From Collinsella aerofaciens (lineage in GTDB: Bacteria > Actinomycetota > Coriobacteriia > Coriobacteriales > Coriobacteriaceae): a stretch of DNA of 57,713 nucleotides. The notes beneath the pieces were generated by a model. That model did no database searches. It was given only the letters and a program-made list of their open reading frames with translations, and was not told where the DNA came from. The DNA is taken from contig NZ_JADNOH010000041.1 of NCBI RefSeq assembly GCF_015557435.1, forward strand, positions 1-57,713, read 5' to 3'. The first letter of the stretch is position 1, and every line of letters begins with the position of its first letter. Below, in pieces: positions 16,383 to 25,048 of this stretch. Made by a program: the position numbers and the translations under genes.

Positions 16383-16721
16383 TTAGGCGAGCTTGGCCTC
16401 GAGCTCGGCAATGCGCTTGTAGGCGTCGATGGTAAAGCGGGTCTGCTTCTCCAGAATCATGGTAGTCATGAGGGTGTCCTGAGCGTGGGCCATGATGAAG
16501 GTCATCTCCATCTCGCCGCCACCGGCCTCCTGCGAAAGCAGCTTGGTCTGCGTGTCGTGAGCACCGATGAGCGCATCGCTGGCATCCTTGTGCAGCTGCT
16601 CGGCCTTCTCAAAATCACCTTCGCGAGCAGCATCGAGCGCTGCAAGCAAATCGGTCTGGGCGTCACCGGCGTATGCGACGATCTCGAATCCAACCATCGA
16701 GATTTCTTCTTTGGTTGCCAT
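16383..16721 (-). CDS. lacF: PTS lactose/cellobiose-family IIA component
   Basis: 112 residues, the standard length of the trimeric helical IIA of the lactose/chitobiose PTS. The phosphorylated histidine is His79 in FIMAHAQDTLMTT. It passes phosphate from HPr to the IIB domains; as the only lactose-type IIA in the window it probably serves both IIBC proteins (18297 and 23193). The start follows GAAAGGAA. It lies downstream of the LacI gene at 16936-17940 on the same strand, with a 214-base gap carrying a phased direct repeat, so it probably has its own promoter. Confidence 0.92.
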   Translation of the reverse strand: MATKEEISMVGFEIVAYAGDAQTDLLAALDAAREGDFEKAEQLHKDASDALIGAHDTQTKLLSQEAGGGEMEMTFIMAHAQDTLMTTMILEKQTRFTIDAYKRIAELEAKLA

Positions 16722-16847
16722 GTTGCGTTCCTTTCACATATGAACCAATGGAGAGCATCGCGTCCGGGCATACGCGCTGCGCTGTGTATGCTAGAAACAA
16801 TAACATTCAAACAAAAAGGAACAATGCAAAACGCAAATATGGACTAT

Positions 16848-16876
16848 GAACGGTCGATTTTTGCCCGTGAACGGTT
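16848..16876 (-). promoter_or_regulatory. 21-bp-phased direct repeat (lacF site)
   Basis: On the minus strand, ACCGTTCACGG is followed by ACCGTTC exactly 21 bp later (CGGT at 16872 and 16851 on the plus strand). It lies 128 bases upstream of lacF, in the same relative position as the gal copy to galM. Confidence 0.55.
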
Positions 16877-16935
16877 TTTAAACCAATTCGAACAATATCA
16901 AACACGTTTGGCGACAACCCAAACAGGTCCGCGCC

Positions 16936-17940
16936 CTAGCGCAAATCGCGTACCGTATCGCCCTTTACGAGCACGCCGGGAATCAGCATGTGCTCCACGC
17001 CAGGCGCAACCCCCTCGGCGCCGGCGATCTTGTCGACCGCCCACATGCCGACGCGCTTGTTGTTAAAGCGCACCGTGGTCAGACGACGATCGGGCACGAT
17101 CTCGCCCAGGCTGTCGTCAACGCCCACCACGCTCACGTCCTCGGGCACGCGCTTTCCGCGCGACTCGAGCCCGCGAATGCAGCCGTAGGCCATGGCGTCG
17201 TTGGAGGCATAAATGGCCGTACAGGTCGGATCGTCCGCCAGAGCCTGACCGGCAGCATACCCGCTCTGCGCCGTCCAATCGCCACGGATGAATCGCGGCG
17301 GCTCAATACCATGCGCGCGCAAAGTCTCGCGCCAGCCCTCCTCGCGCTGCATGCCCGAAAGCGAGCGTTCGGGACACGAGATAAAGTGCACGGTCTTGTG
17401 TCCCTGTCCGAGCAAGTACTCAACAACCTGGCGCGAGCAATCAAACTGATCGTTATCGACCGTCGAGCACAGCGGGTGCTCCAACATGGTAACGAGCACC
17501 GTCTGCATACCGGGCAGCGGCTCAAAGGTGCCAAAGTCCGCCGGTATGCGATTCATGATCACAACCATGCCGTCCACCGGCAGCGCGCTCATGCGCGACG
17601 ATGCGCTCTCGAGGGTATAGGGGTGTCCATCTACTTTAGTAAGGGTGATGGCATAGCCGTGTTTGTCGGCGGCGGCGGCAAAGCCCTCCATACGGTCGAG
17701 GTTGCCGGTACCGGTAATGTTGAACATGGCGACGCCGACAGTCTTGAACTTGCCGCGACGCAGCGACCGCCCGGCAAAGTTTGGACGATAGCCAAGCTCG
17801 CGCATGGCGGCGCGCACGCGCTCCTTGGTCTCGGGGCGCACACTGGGCGAATCGTGCACGGTGCGCGAGACCGTCTGCTCCGAGACGCCCGCGAGGCGCG
17901 CCACGTCTTTGACGGATACCGATTTTTTAACAGCGTCCAT
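16936..17940 (-). CDS. LacI-family regulator of the first lac PTS cassette
   Basis: 334 residues from the ATG at 17940. The HTH is VSVKDVARLAGVSEQTVSRTVHD (residues 8-30), followed by a LacI effector-binding domain with PEDVSVVGVDDSLGE near 270. An alternative in-frame ATG at 17991 has a better ribosome site (GAAGG) and would add 17 residues. It is divergent from lacE, and two 20-bp operators (18097 and 18217) lie between them. The likely role is repression of lacE-lacG; the inducer is not readable. Confidence 0.85.
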   Translation of the reverse strand: MDAVKKSVSVKDVARLAGVSEQTVSRTVHDSPSVRPETKERVRAAMRELGYRPNFAGRSLRRGKFKTVGVAMFNITGTGNLDRMEGFAAAADKHGYAITLTKVDGHPYTLESASSRMSALPVDGMVVIMNRIPADFGTFEPLPGMQTVLVTMLEHPLCSTVDNDQFDCSRQVVEYLLGQGHKTVHFISCPERSLSGMQREEGWRETLRAHGIEPPRFIRGDWTAQSGYAAGQALADDPTCTAIYASNDAMAYGCIRGLESRGKRVPEDVSVVGVDDSLGEIVPDRRLTTVRFNNKRVGMWAVDKIAGAEGVAPGVEHMLIPGVLVKGDTVRDLR

Positions 17941-18051
17941 AGGAGATCTTTCTATGTCAACGATGCCATTGATGACATCCTGCGCAGTCATGTTAAACGC
18001 CTTCAAGTATATCCAACGCCTCCCCCTCAATACGCTTACCACCCAAAACCT

Positions 18052-18064
18052 ACCGTTCACCGAC
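18052..18064 (+). promoter_or_regulatory. Single ACCGTTCACCG unit (no phased partner)
   Basis: One copy of the ACCGYTYACSG unit between the divergent lacI and lacE genes; the position 21 bp downstream does not match. Possibly a weak or decayed site. Confidence 0.3.
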
Positions 18065-18096
18065 AATCTTGCTTCCCCAAACGGCTTTTGTCGCCC

Positions 18097-18116
18097 AAAT
18101 GTTAACGTTGCCATTG
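18097..18116. promoter_or_regulatory. LacI-type operator, lac cassette 1, site 1
   Basis: AAATGTTAACGTTGCCATTG. Its inverted counterpart at 18217-18236 agrees at 18 of 20 positions, and the 120-bp centre spacing would allow looping. Confidence 0.65.
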
Positions 18117-18216
18117 TGCAAACACAGAGCCACCGGGCGGCTCTAACGTTTACGCGCAAGGAATCGACGGTCCACAGGCACAGGGACCACCGGTTCGTGT
18201 CTTTTTTCGTGTCGCA

Positions 18217-18236
18217 AAATGGCAACGTCAACATTT
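18217..18236. promoter_or_regulatory. LacI-type operator, lac cassette 1, site 2
   Basis: AAATGGCAACGTCAACATTT, the inverted form of the site at 18097, 60 bases upstream of the lacE start. Similar in core to the second cassette's sites (ACGTTGTCATT). Confidence 0.65.
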
Positions 18237-18296
18237 TGGCAAGCTAACGTCAAAAGCTACCATCGTTGCTAACCCACCGACTCTAAGGAGCTTTGC

Positions 18297-20066
18297 ATGG
18301 AGCAACTCATCGCCACCATCGAAAAAGGCCAGCCCTTTTTCAACGCGATCGCCCGCAACAAGTACCTTAAGGCGATCCGCGACGGTTTTATCTCCGTCAT
18401 CCCCATCATCATCTTCTCGTCCATCTTCTGTCTGGTAGCCTCGGTCCCCAACATCTGGGGTTTCTACTGGCCCGATGACATCAACAACGCCCTGTGGAAG
18501 TGCTACAACTACTCCATGGGCATCCTGGCCATCGCCTGTGCCGCCACCACGGCCAAGCACTTCGCCGACGCTCAGAACCGCGACCTGCCCAAGAACAACC
18601 AGATCAACTTTATCTCGTGCATGTGCGCGGCCATCATCGGCTTCCTGCTCCTTTCGAGCGACACCATCGCCACGGACGCTGCCAGCGGCTTCAACACCAC
18701 CTACCTTGGCTCCAAGGGCCTGCTGACCGCCTTCATCGCTGCGTTTGTGACCGGCATCATCTATAAGTTCTTCATTAAGCGCAACATCACCGTCAAGATG
18801 CCCGATCAGGTTCCGCCCAACATTTCGCAGACCTTTAAGGACATCATCCCCTTCTCCGTCTGCATCACGGTCTTTTGGGTCTTTGACATCGTCTTCCGCG
18901 CTGCCTTTGGCTTCTGCTTTGCCCAGGGCGTCATCCAGGTGTTCCAGCCCCTGTTCACCGCCGCCGACGGCTACATCGGCCTCGCTGTGATCTACGGCGC
19001 CATGAGTCTCTTCTGGTTCGTCGGCGTCCACGGCCCCTCGATCGTCGAGCCCGCCATCGCTGCCGCCCTCGTTGCCAACATGACCGACAACCTGGCTGCA
19101 TTCCAGGCCGGCGAGCACGCCTCCGCCGTCCTGACGCAGGGCGCCCAGTACTTCGTCGTCTGCATGGGCGGCACCGGCGCCACGCTCGTCCTGGTCTTTA
19201 TGTTCTGCTTCTTGGCCAAGTCCCAGGAGATGCGCGCCGTCGGTAAGGCCGCCATCGTCCCCGTATGCTTTGCCGTCAACGAGCCGCTGCTGTTCGCCGC
19301 GCCCATCGTGCTCAACCCCGTCTTCTTTGTCCCGTTTGTCTTTGCCCCGATCGCCAACATCTGGATTCTCAAGGTCTTTATCGACTTCTTGGGCATGAAC
19401 GGCTTTATGTACACCCTGCCTTGGACCGTCCCCGGTCCCATCGGCACCATCATGGGTCTGGGCTTCCAGCCGCTCGCCTTTGTGATGCTCGCCATCATCC
19501 TGGTCGTCGACTTTGCCCTGTACTACCCCTTCTTCCGTGCCTATGACGCCCAGAAGTGCGCAGAGGAGGCCGAGATTTCCGACGAGGAGCTCGCCGCCAA
19601 GAACGCCGAGAAGGCCGCTAAGCTCAATGACGCCTTCCAGGGCAAGGCCGACGCCAAGAGCGTTGCCGCCGGCGCCGCTGCCGAGGCTGTGAAGACCGAC
19701 GCCGCTCCCGCTGCTGCCACCACCGAGGCTACGGCCACCAGCGACCTTAACGGCAAGCGCGTGCTCGTGCTCTGCCAGGGCGGTGGCACTTCGGGCCTGC
19801 TCGCCAACGCGCTGGCCAAGGCTGCCAAGGAGCGCGGCATCAATCTGGAGACCGCTGCCGAGGCTTATGGCAACCACGTGGACATGCTCCCCGACTTTGA
19901 CCTGGTCGTCCTGGCCCCGCAGGCCGCGAGCTACCTGGCCGACCTGCAGAAGGACTGCGAGCGCGTGGGCAACAAGTGCGTCGCCTGCCGCGGTAAGCAG
20001 TACATCGAGCTCTCCCAGAACGGCGACAAGTCTCTCGCCTTCGTGAGTGAGCAGCTCTCGAAGTAA
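18297..20066 (+). CDS. lacE: PTS lactose/cellobiose-family IIBC component
   Basis: 589 residues. The N-terminal IIC domain (about 1-415, eight or more membrane segments) starts EKGQPFFNAIARNKYLKAIR and has the family motif AVNEPLLFAAP near 323. An Ala/Glu-rich linker (about 418-485) joins it to a IIB domain with the phosphocysteine Cys493 in VLVLCQGGGTSG. It imports and phosphorylates a galactoside, probably lactose given lacA-C and lacG. The start has TAAGGAG. It forms an operon with the GH1 gene, separated by an attenuator-like hairpin. Confidence 0.92.
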   Translation: MEQLIATIEKGQPFFNAIARNKYLKAIRDGFISVIPIIIFSSIFCLVASVPNIWGFYWPDDINNALWKCYNYSMGILAIACAATTAKHFADAQNRDLPKNNQINFISCMCAAIIGFLLLSSDTIATDAASGFNTTYLGSKGLLTAFIAAFVTGIIYKFFIKRNITVKMPDQVPPNISQTFKDIIPFSVCITVFWVFDIVFRAAFGFCFAQGVIQVFQPLFTAADGYIGLAVIYGAMSLFWFVGVHGPSIVEPAIAAALVANMTDNLAAFQAGEHASAVLTQGAQYFVVCMGGTGATLVLVFMFCFLAKSQEMRAVGKAAIVPVCFAVNEPLLFAAPIVLNPVFFVPFVFAPIANIWILKVFIDFLGMNGFMYTLPWTVPGPIGTIMGLGFQPLAFVMLAIILVVDFALYYPFFRAYDAQKCAEEAEISDEELAAKNAEKAAKLNDAFQGKADAKSVAAGAAAEAVKTDAAPAAATTEATATSDLNGKRVLVLCQGGGTSGLLANALAKAAKERGINLETAAEAYGNHVDMLPDFDLVVLAPQAASYLADLQKDCERVGNKCVACRGKQYIELSQNGDKSLAFVSEQLSK

Positions 20067-20075
20067 GTAACGCGT

Positions 20076-20112
20076 AAAGGCCAGCCGACCACATCAGGTG
20101 GCTGGCCTTTTT
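20076..20112 (+). terminator. Intercistronic terminator/attenuator between lacE and lacG
   Basis: AAAGGCCAGCC...GGTGGCTGGCCTTTTT: a 10-bp-plus stem with a T-run right between lacE and lacG. It probably lowers lacG expression relative to lacE. Confidence 0.7.
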
Positions 20113-20131
20113 ACTAGACGATTGGATCATC

Positions 20132-21571
20132 ATGTCCGTTAACCCCGCCAGCGTCACCAACCCGCCCGCGCAGTTTCCCGAGGACTTTATCTTTGGTGGC
20201 GCCACCGCCGCCTACCAGGTAGAGGGCGAGACCCGCACCCACGGTAAGGGCAAGGTTGCCTGGGACGACTTCTTGGAGGCCCAGGGGCGCTTTTCCCCCG
20301 ATCCCGCTTCGGACTTCTACAACCAGTACCCCGTCGATCTGGAGCTGTGCGAGGAGTTCGGCATCAACGGCATTCGCCTCTCCATCGCCTGGAGCCGCAT
20401 CTTCCCCAATGGCACCGGCGAGATCAACCCCGAGGGTGTGCAGTTCTACCACGACCTCTTTGCCGAGTGCCACAAGCACCACGTTGAGCCCTTTGTTACG
20501 CTGCATCACTTCGACACGCCGCTGCCCCTCTTTGAGAAGGGCGACTTCCTCAACCGTGAGACCATCGACGCCTTTGTGGACTTTGCCACCTTCTGCTTTA
20601 AGGAGTACGCCGACCAGGTGACCTATTGGTTCACCTTTAACGAGATCTGGGCCGACGCCTCCAACACCTACATCGAGGGCACCTTCCCCGGTGGCGTCAA
20701 GGCGCATCTGGCCGAGGCTTTCCAGTGCGAGCACAACATGATGCTCGCCCACGCCAAGGCGGTGCTGGCCTTCCACAACGGCGGTTTTAAGGGCAAGATT
20801 GGCGTTATTCAGTCGCTGGAGTTTAAGTACCCGCTCAACGAGAACGACCCCGCCGACATCAAGGCCGCCAACAACGAGCACGTGTTGCAGAACCAGTTCT
20901 TGCTCGACGCCACCTTCCGCGGCGACTATGCCCCCGACACCCTCGAGTGCGCCAACCGCCTGGCTGCCGTCTCGGGCGGCACCATCGAAATCCTGGACGA
21001 GGACCTCGAGATTATGCGCGAGGCAGCGCTCTACAACGACTACCTGGGCGTTAACAACTATCAGTGCCGCTTCTTGAAGGCCTACGACGGCGAGAACGAC
21101 CTGCACCACAACGGTACGGGCGAGAAAGGCACCGGACGCTGGCGCGTTAAGGGTATTGGCGAGCATGTGAACAAGCCTGGCATCCCCACCACCGACTGGG
21201 ACTGGATCATCTATCCCGAGGGCCTGTTCGATCTGCTCGTCTACATTAAGCAGCGCTACCCCAACTACAAGCAGATCTTCATCACCGAAAACGGTATGGG
21301 TTACAAGGACCCCTACAAGGACGGCTTTGTAGACGACCAGCCGCGCATCGACTACATCGAGCAGCACCTGCGCTGGTTGCTCAAGGCCATGGAGGTGGGC
21401 GTCAACGTGGGCGGCTACTTCCTGTGGAGCCTGCAGGATCAGTTCTCCTGGACCAATGGCTACAACAAGCGTTACGGCTTCTTCTACGTTGACTTTGAAA
21501 CCCAGAAGCGCACGCCCAAGGCAAGCGCATACTGGTATAAGCACGTGGCGCAGACCCGTCGTCTGGACTAG
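20132..21571 (+). CDS. lacG: GH1 6-phospho-beta-galactosidase/glucosidase, copy 1
   Basis: 479 residues, one GH1 domain. It hydrolyses phosphorylated disaccharides made by the IIBC. The acid/base is Glu171 in WFTFNEIW and the nucleophile Glu386 in FITENGMG. GETRTHGKGKVAWDDFL near 32-48 and NGYNKRYGFFYVDFETQKR near the C-terminus, with the lysine/arginine that contact the phosphate, favour 6-phospho activity, and the former stretch is LacG-like. The start at 20132 lacks a strong ribosome site (ATTGGATCATC). Paralogue at 25049. Confidence 0.9.
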   Translation: MSVNPASVTNPPAQFPEDFIFGGATAAYQVEGETRTHGKGKVAWDDFLEAQGRFSPDPASDFYNQYPVDLELCEEFGINGIRLSIAWSRIFPNGTGEINPEGVQFYHDLFAECHKHHVEPFVTLHHFDTPLPLFEKGDFLNRETIDAFVDFATFCFKEYADQVTYWFTFNEIWADASNTYIEGTFPGGVKAHLAEAFQCEHNMMLAHAKAVLAFHNGGFKGKIGVIQSLEFKYPLNENDPADIKAANNEHVLQNQFLLDATFRGDYAPDTLECANRLAAVSGGTIEILDEDLEIMREAALYNDYLGVNNYQCRFLKAYDGENDLHHNGTGEKGTGRWRVKGIGEHVNKPGIPTTDWDWIIYPEGLFDLLVYIKQRYPNYKQIFITENGMGYKDPYKDGFVDDQPRIDYIEQHLRWLLKAMEVGVNVGGYFLWSLQDQFSWTNGYNKRYGFFYVDFETQKRTPKASAYWYKHVAQTRRLD

Positions 21572-21663
21572 TCAACGTCATCGGCTGCCGTGACCATCAC
21601 GCTGCCGTGCACCTTACCATTCCCGATCGCATGGGCGCTGCGTCCATGCACCTCTTTCCGTGT

Positions 21664-21726
21664 GGCGGATACGACCTTCCCGGTGGATGCTTCAGCATCC
21701 TTGGTCGTATCCGCCGTTTTTGTTTT
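21664..21726 (+). terminator. Terminator of the first lac cassette
   Basis: Arms GGCGGATACGACC (21664-21676) and GGTCGTATCCGCC (21703-21715), an inner GGATGC-TTCA-GCATCC hairpin, then GTTTTTGTTTTT. Confidence 0.85.
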
Positions 21727-21752
21727 TGGGCGGGCTGGGCCGCGTTCGTTTG

Positions 21753-21888
21753 TCTCGATCTGTAACATCTAACTCGCTTTTGGCCGTCTAACTGTTACAG
21801 ATCAAGACAAAGATGATGACTGGGTAGACAAAATCTCAATCTGTAACAGCTAGTCGAGTTTTTGGGTCCTAGCTGTTACAGATTGAGA
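21753..21888. repeat. Array 2 of the 55-bp hairpin family (copies C and D)
   Basis: Hairpins 21753-21807 and 21834-21888, offset by 81 bp. Copy D has a 20-bp perfect stem (arms plus AGCTAG/CTAGCT). The array directly follows the terminator of lac cassette 1. No gene is seen in 21572-21906. Confidence 0.85.
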
Positions 21889-21906
21889 TGAACGAGCCGA
21901 GCACGT

Positions 21907-22917
21907 CTACGCCCGCAGATCCCGCACACTCGCGCGCTCGACCAACACGCCCGAGACGAGTGTTCGGCTTCTGGAGCTTGGGGCCTCCAGGCCCGCAACG
22001 ACCTCGTTAAGCGCGCGAATGCCCAGCTCGCGGTGGCGAAACTTCACCGACGTCAGAATCGAATTGGGAATCGTCTTGTAGAGCTCGTCGTCGAAGCCTA
22101 TCACGGACACGTCGCCGGGTACGCTCAGCCCCTTGTCGCGCAAAGCCGTCATCACGCCGTTGGCCATGCAGTCGTTGGCGGCAAGAACCGCCGTGCAATC
22201 GGGCTTGTCGGCGAGCGCAAGACCCGCGGCATAGCCGCTATCTGCATTCCAGTCACCCCACAGCGGCTCAGACGGCTCAATGCCACGCGCCTCGAGTGCC
22301 GCGCGCCAACCTTTCATACGGCACTGGCTCGACAGCGATTCTTCTTTACCGGCAACGAAGTAGACGTTCTTGTGCCCGCGGTCCAAAAAGTACTCGCACG
22401 CCATGCGCGCACCGCCCTCTTGATCGTCGCTGACCGTAGAGCAAGTAGGGTGTTCCATCGGCGTGATAATCACCGTCTTGAGGTCCTTCGGCGCCTCGAA
22501 CGTATCGAAGTCGTCGACCATCTGACGCAAGTTGAAGATCATGCCATCGACAGGCAGTTGCGACATCCTGCGCGCCGCATCGGCAAGGGTCATCTTCTCC
22601 CCCGCCCGCTTCTTGATCATCGTGAGCGCGAAGCCTCGCTCTTCGGCGGCATCGGCGATACCGTCGATCATGTCCACGGCACCGCCTGACAAGTGAAACA
22701 GCACCACGCCGATACACCCGTAACGGCCCAACTTGAGCGAGCGCGCGGCAAAGTTAGTTCGAAATCCGAGCGTCTCCATGGCCGCATGGACCTTCTCACG
22801 CGTCGATTCGCGTACGCTATCGGGCTCATTGATCACACGAGACACTGTCTTAAGGGAAACGCCGGCGGCAACCGCCACATCGTTCATTGAGACGTTTTTC
22901 TTGTCCAACGTTGCCAC
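21907..22917 (-). CDS. LacI-family regulator of the second lac PTS cassette
   Basis: 336 residues from a GTG at 22917, chosen for GGGAGAA just upstream; ATGs at 22929 and 22938 are alternatives. The HTH is VSMNDVAVAAGVSLKTVSRVINE, followed by a LacI effector domain with PGDVSVIGFDDE near the C-terminus. It is divergent from the second IIBC gene, with two operator-like sites between them (23046 and 23070). It is clearly different from the regulators at 6288 and 16936, so the cassettes are probably induced separately. Confidence 0.84.
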   Translation of the reverse strand: MATLDKKNVSMNDVAVAAGVSLKTVSRVINEPDSVRESTREKVHAAMETLGFRTNFAARSLKLGRYGCIGVVLFHLSGGAVDMIDGIADAAEERGFALTMIKKRAGEKMTLADAARRMSQLPVDGMIFNLRQMVDDFDTFEAPKDLKTVIITPMEHPTCSTVSDDQEGGARMACEYFLDRGHKNVYFVAGKEESLSSQCRMKGWRAALEARGIEPSEPLWGDWNADSGYAAGLALADKPDCTAVLAANDCMANGVMTALRDKGLSVPGDVSVIGFDDELYKTIPNSILTSVKFRHRELGIRALNEVVAGLEAPSSRSRTLVSGVLVERASVRDLRA

Positions 22918-22990
22918 TATTTCTCCCATCGGCTTCATGTCACATGTTTTCTGCGTTCTAGCATACACTACCTGCCCGACTGATAAATCA

Positions 22991-23023
22991 ACCGTTTACC
23001 GGACAATATTGACCGCTCACCCG
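22991..23023 (+). promoter_or_regulatory. 21-bp-phased direct repeat (second lac cassette site)
   Basis: ACCGTTTACCG at 22991 and ACCGCTCACCC at 23012, exactly 21 bp apart, between the divergent lacI and IIBC genes. Both units fit ACCGYTYACSG closely. Confidence 0.6.
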
Positions 23024-23045
23024 TTAATCCTTGTTGCGCTTTCCA

Positions 23046-23089
23046 AAATGTCTTACGTTGTCATTAACGAAATGATAACGTTGTCATTT
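23046..23089. promoter_or_regulatory. Two LacI-type operators, lac cassette 2
   Basis: AAATGTCTTACGTTGTCATT (23046-23065) and the near-perfect palindrome AAATGATAACGTTGTCATTT (23070-23089). They share the ACGTTGTCATT core and are spaced 24 bp apart. Confidence 0.65.
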
Positions 23090-23192
23090 CGTAACGCCTT
23101 CCTTATGCAGGAGGGTTTCCGGGCAGTCCTGACCATCCATCGACGACCAGTTCCATCCACATGCATAGCGCACCAAGCAGCAAAGGAGCTCC

Positions 23193-24973
23193 ATGGACGC
23201 CATCGTAAAGATGCTCGAAAAGCATCAGCCGTCTTTGAGAAGATCTCGAGGAACATCTACCTCCAGGCCATTAAGGACGGATTCCTTGGGTGCATGCCCA
23301 TCGTCCTGACCTCTTCGATTTTCCTGCTCATCGCCACGCTCCCCGGCGTCGTTGGCATCACGTTGCCCCAGCCGCTCATCGACTGGTGCAACAAGCTGTA
23401 CAACTTCACCATGGGCGTTATGGGCATCATGGTCGCCGGCACCACTGCAAAGAACTTCACGGCTTCCATGAACCGCCGCATGCCCGCCGGCAAGGTGCTC
23501 AACGACGGCTCCACCATGGTCGCCGCCCAGTGCAGCATGCTTCTGCTCGCTGTTACGCAGTTCACCACCAAGCTCGACGGTTCCGAGCTTTCGGTTTTCG
23601 ATTGCACCAGCATGGGCACGCGCGGTCTGTTCTCGGCATACATCGCCGCGTTCATTACCGTGTGGGTTTATAAGTTCTGTGTGTCGCGCGATTTGACCAT
23701 TAAACTGCCCAAGGAGGTCCCGGGCGCTATCGCCCAGAACTTCCGCGACATCATCCCCTTCGGTGGTGCCGTCATCATCTGCGGCATCATCGATGTGGTC
23801 GTGCGCAACCTCATGGGCGTTCCGTTCTCCGAGCTGCTTATCAAACTGCTCTCCCCGCTCTTTACCGCTGCAGAAACCTATCCTGGCCTTATCCTTATCC
23901 AGGCTGCCACCGCGTTCTTCTGGTTCATCGGCGTCCACGGCCCCTCGATCGTCCAGCCGGGCATCGACCCCATCCGTCTTGCCAACCAGGCCGAGAACCT
24001 GCAGGTTCTGCTGGCCGGTGGCCACCCCGCCCACTCCCTCACCTTTAACATGTCGCTCGTGGGTGAGTTCGGCGGCACCGGCGCCACGTTCATCGTGCCG
24101 CTTCTGCTGATTCTCTTTATGAAGTCCAAGCAGCTCAAAGCCGTCGGTAAGGCCTCGATTGTTCCTGTTGCCTTCGCTGTCAACGAGCCGCTGCTCTTTG
24201 GCGCGCCCATGATCCTCAACCCCTACATGCTCATCCCCTTTGTTGCCGCCGGCTGCGTCAACGTGAGTGTTGCCAAGTTCTTTATCGATAACGTGGGCAT
24301 GAACGGCTTCTCCTTCGTGGTGCCTTGGGCCACCCCCGCCCCCATCGGTATCTTCATCACCACGAACTTCCAGCTTATTGCCCTTGTATTTGTCGCGATC
24401 ATCATCTTGCTGGACGCCGTCATCTACCTGCCGTTCTTGAAGGCATACGATAAGCTGCTCTGCGACCAGGAGGCCGAGCGCGCCGCCGAGCTGGGTCTTG
24501 AGTCCGATGGTGCTGCCACCATCGCTGCCAGCACCCCTGCGCCCGTCATCGAGCCGACCGCCGCTGCCGTCGAGACGACCGTTGCCGCTGCCGTCGACAG
24601 CGAGCCTGTCGCCGATCAGCCCGAGCCCGCCGCCGACGCATCCGCCAAGAAGGACGTCGACGGTCTGAAGGTCCTCGTCCTGTGCGCCGGCGCTGGCACC
24701 TCCGCCATGCTCGCCAACGCCATTAAGGAAGGCGCCGCACAGACCGGCGAGAACATCGCCTCCTCTGCAGGTGCCTATGGTCAGCACACCGCCATCATGG
24801 ACCAGTACGACGTCATCGTGCTTGCCCCGCAGGTCCGTAGCTACTACAACGACATGAAGGCCGATACCGACCGTCTGGGTATTAAGTTGCTCGCCCCGCG
24901 TGGCAAGGAATACATCGACCTTACCCGCGACCCCGCCGGCGCCATCAAGTGGCTCCGCGAGAACCTCGACTAG
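23193..24973 (+). CDS. lacE: PTS lactose/cellobiose-family IIBC, copy 2, with apparent frameshift
   Basis: The ATG at 23193 has a perfect ribosome site (AAAGGAGCTCC) and reads MDAIVKMLEKHQPS, then runs out of frame to a stop at 23307-23309. The family continuation FEKISRNIYLQAIKDGF resumes in another frame at 23234 and runs to 24973. One base is missing in the TCTTTGAG stretch (23232-23239). If restored, the protein is about 593 residues: IIC, the NEPLLFGAP motif, an Ala-rich linker, and a IIB domain with phosphocysteine in VLVLCAGAGTSAML. A sequencing error, a recent mutation or slippage could explain it. Otherwise the organisation matches the 18297 copy. Confidence 0.8.
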
Positions 24974-24988
24974 TTTCCTCCCTCTGTT

Positions 24989-25014
24989 GGTGCCCGAATC
25001 CCCGTTCGGGCACC
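24989..25014 (+). terminator. Intercistronic hairpin before the second GH1 gene
   Basis: GGTGCCCGAA-TCCCCG-TTCGGGCACC, a perfect 10-bp stem without a T-run. It mirrors the attenuator position in cassette 1 (20076-20112). Confidence 0.5.
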
Positions 25015-25048
25015 TCTCCCTATTCGTATCTCACAGAAAGGATGACTC

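Noticed and set aside
18228-19877. 549-residue minus-strand ORF
   Set aside because: Antisense shadow of the first lacE; it shows long runs of Asp/Gly/Glu and no motif.
22733-23192. Upstream extension of the second IIBC frame to a 746-residue protein
   Set aside because: This stretch covers the divergent promoter, its operators and part of the LacI gene. The true ribosome site and ATG are at 23193 in a different frame, which supports a frameshift instead.
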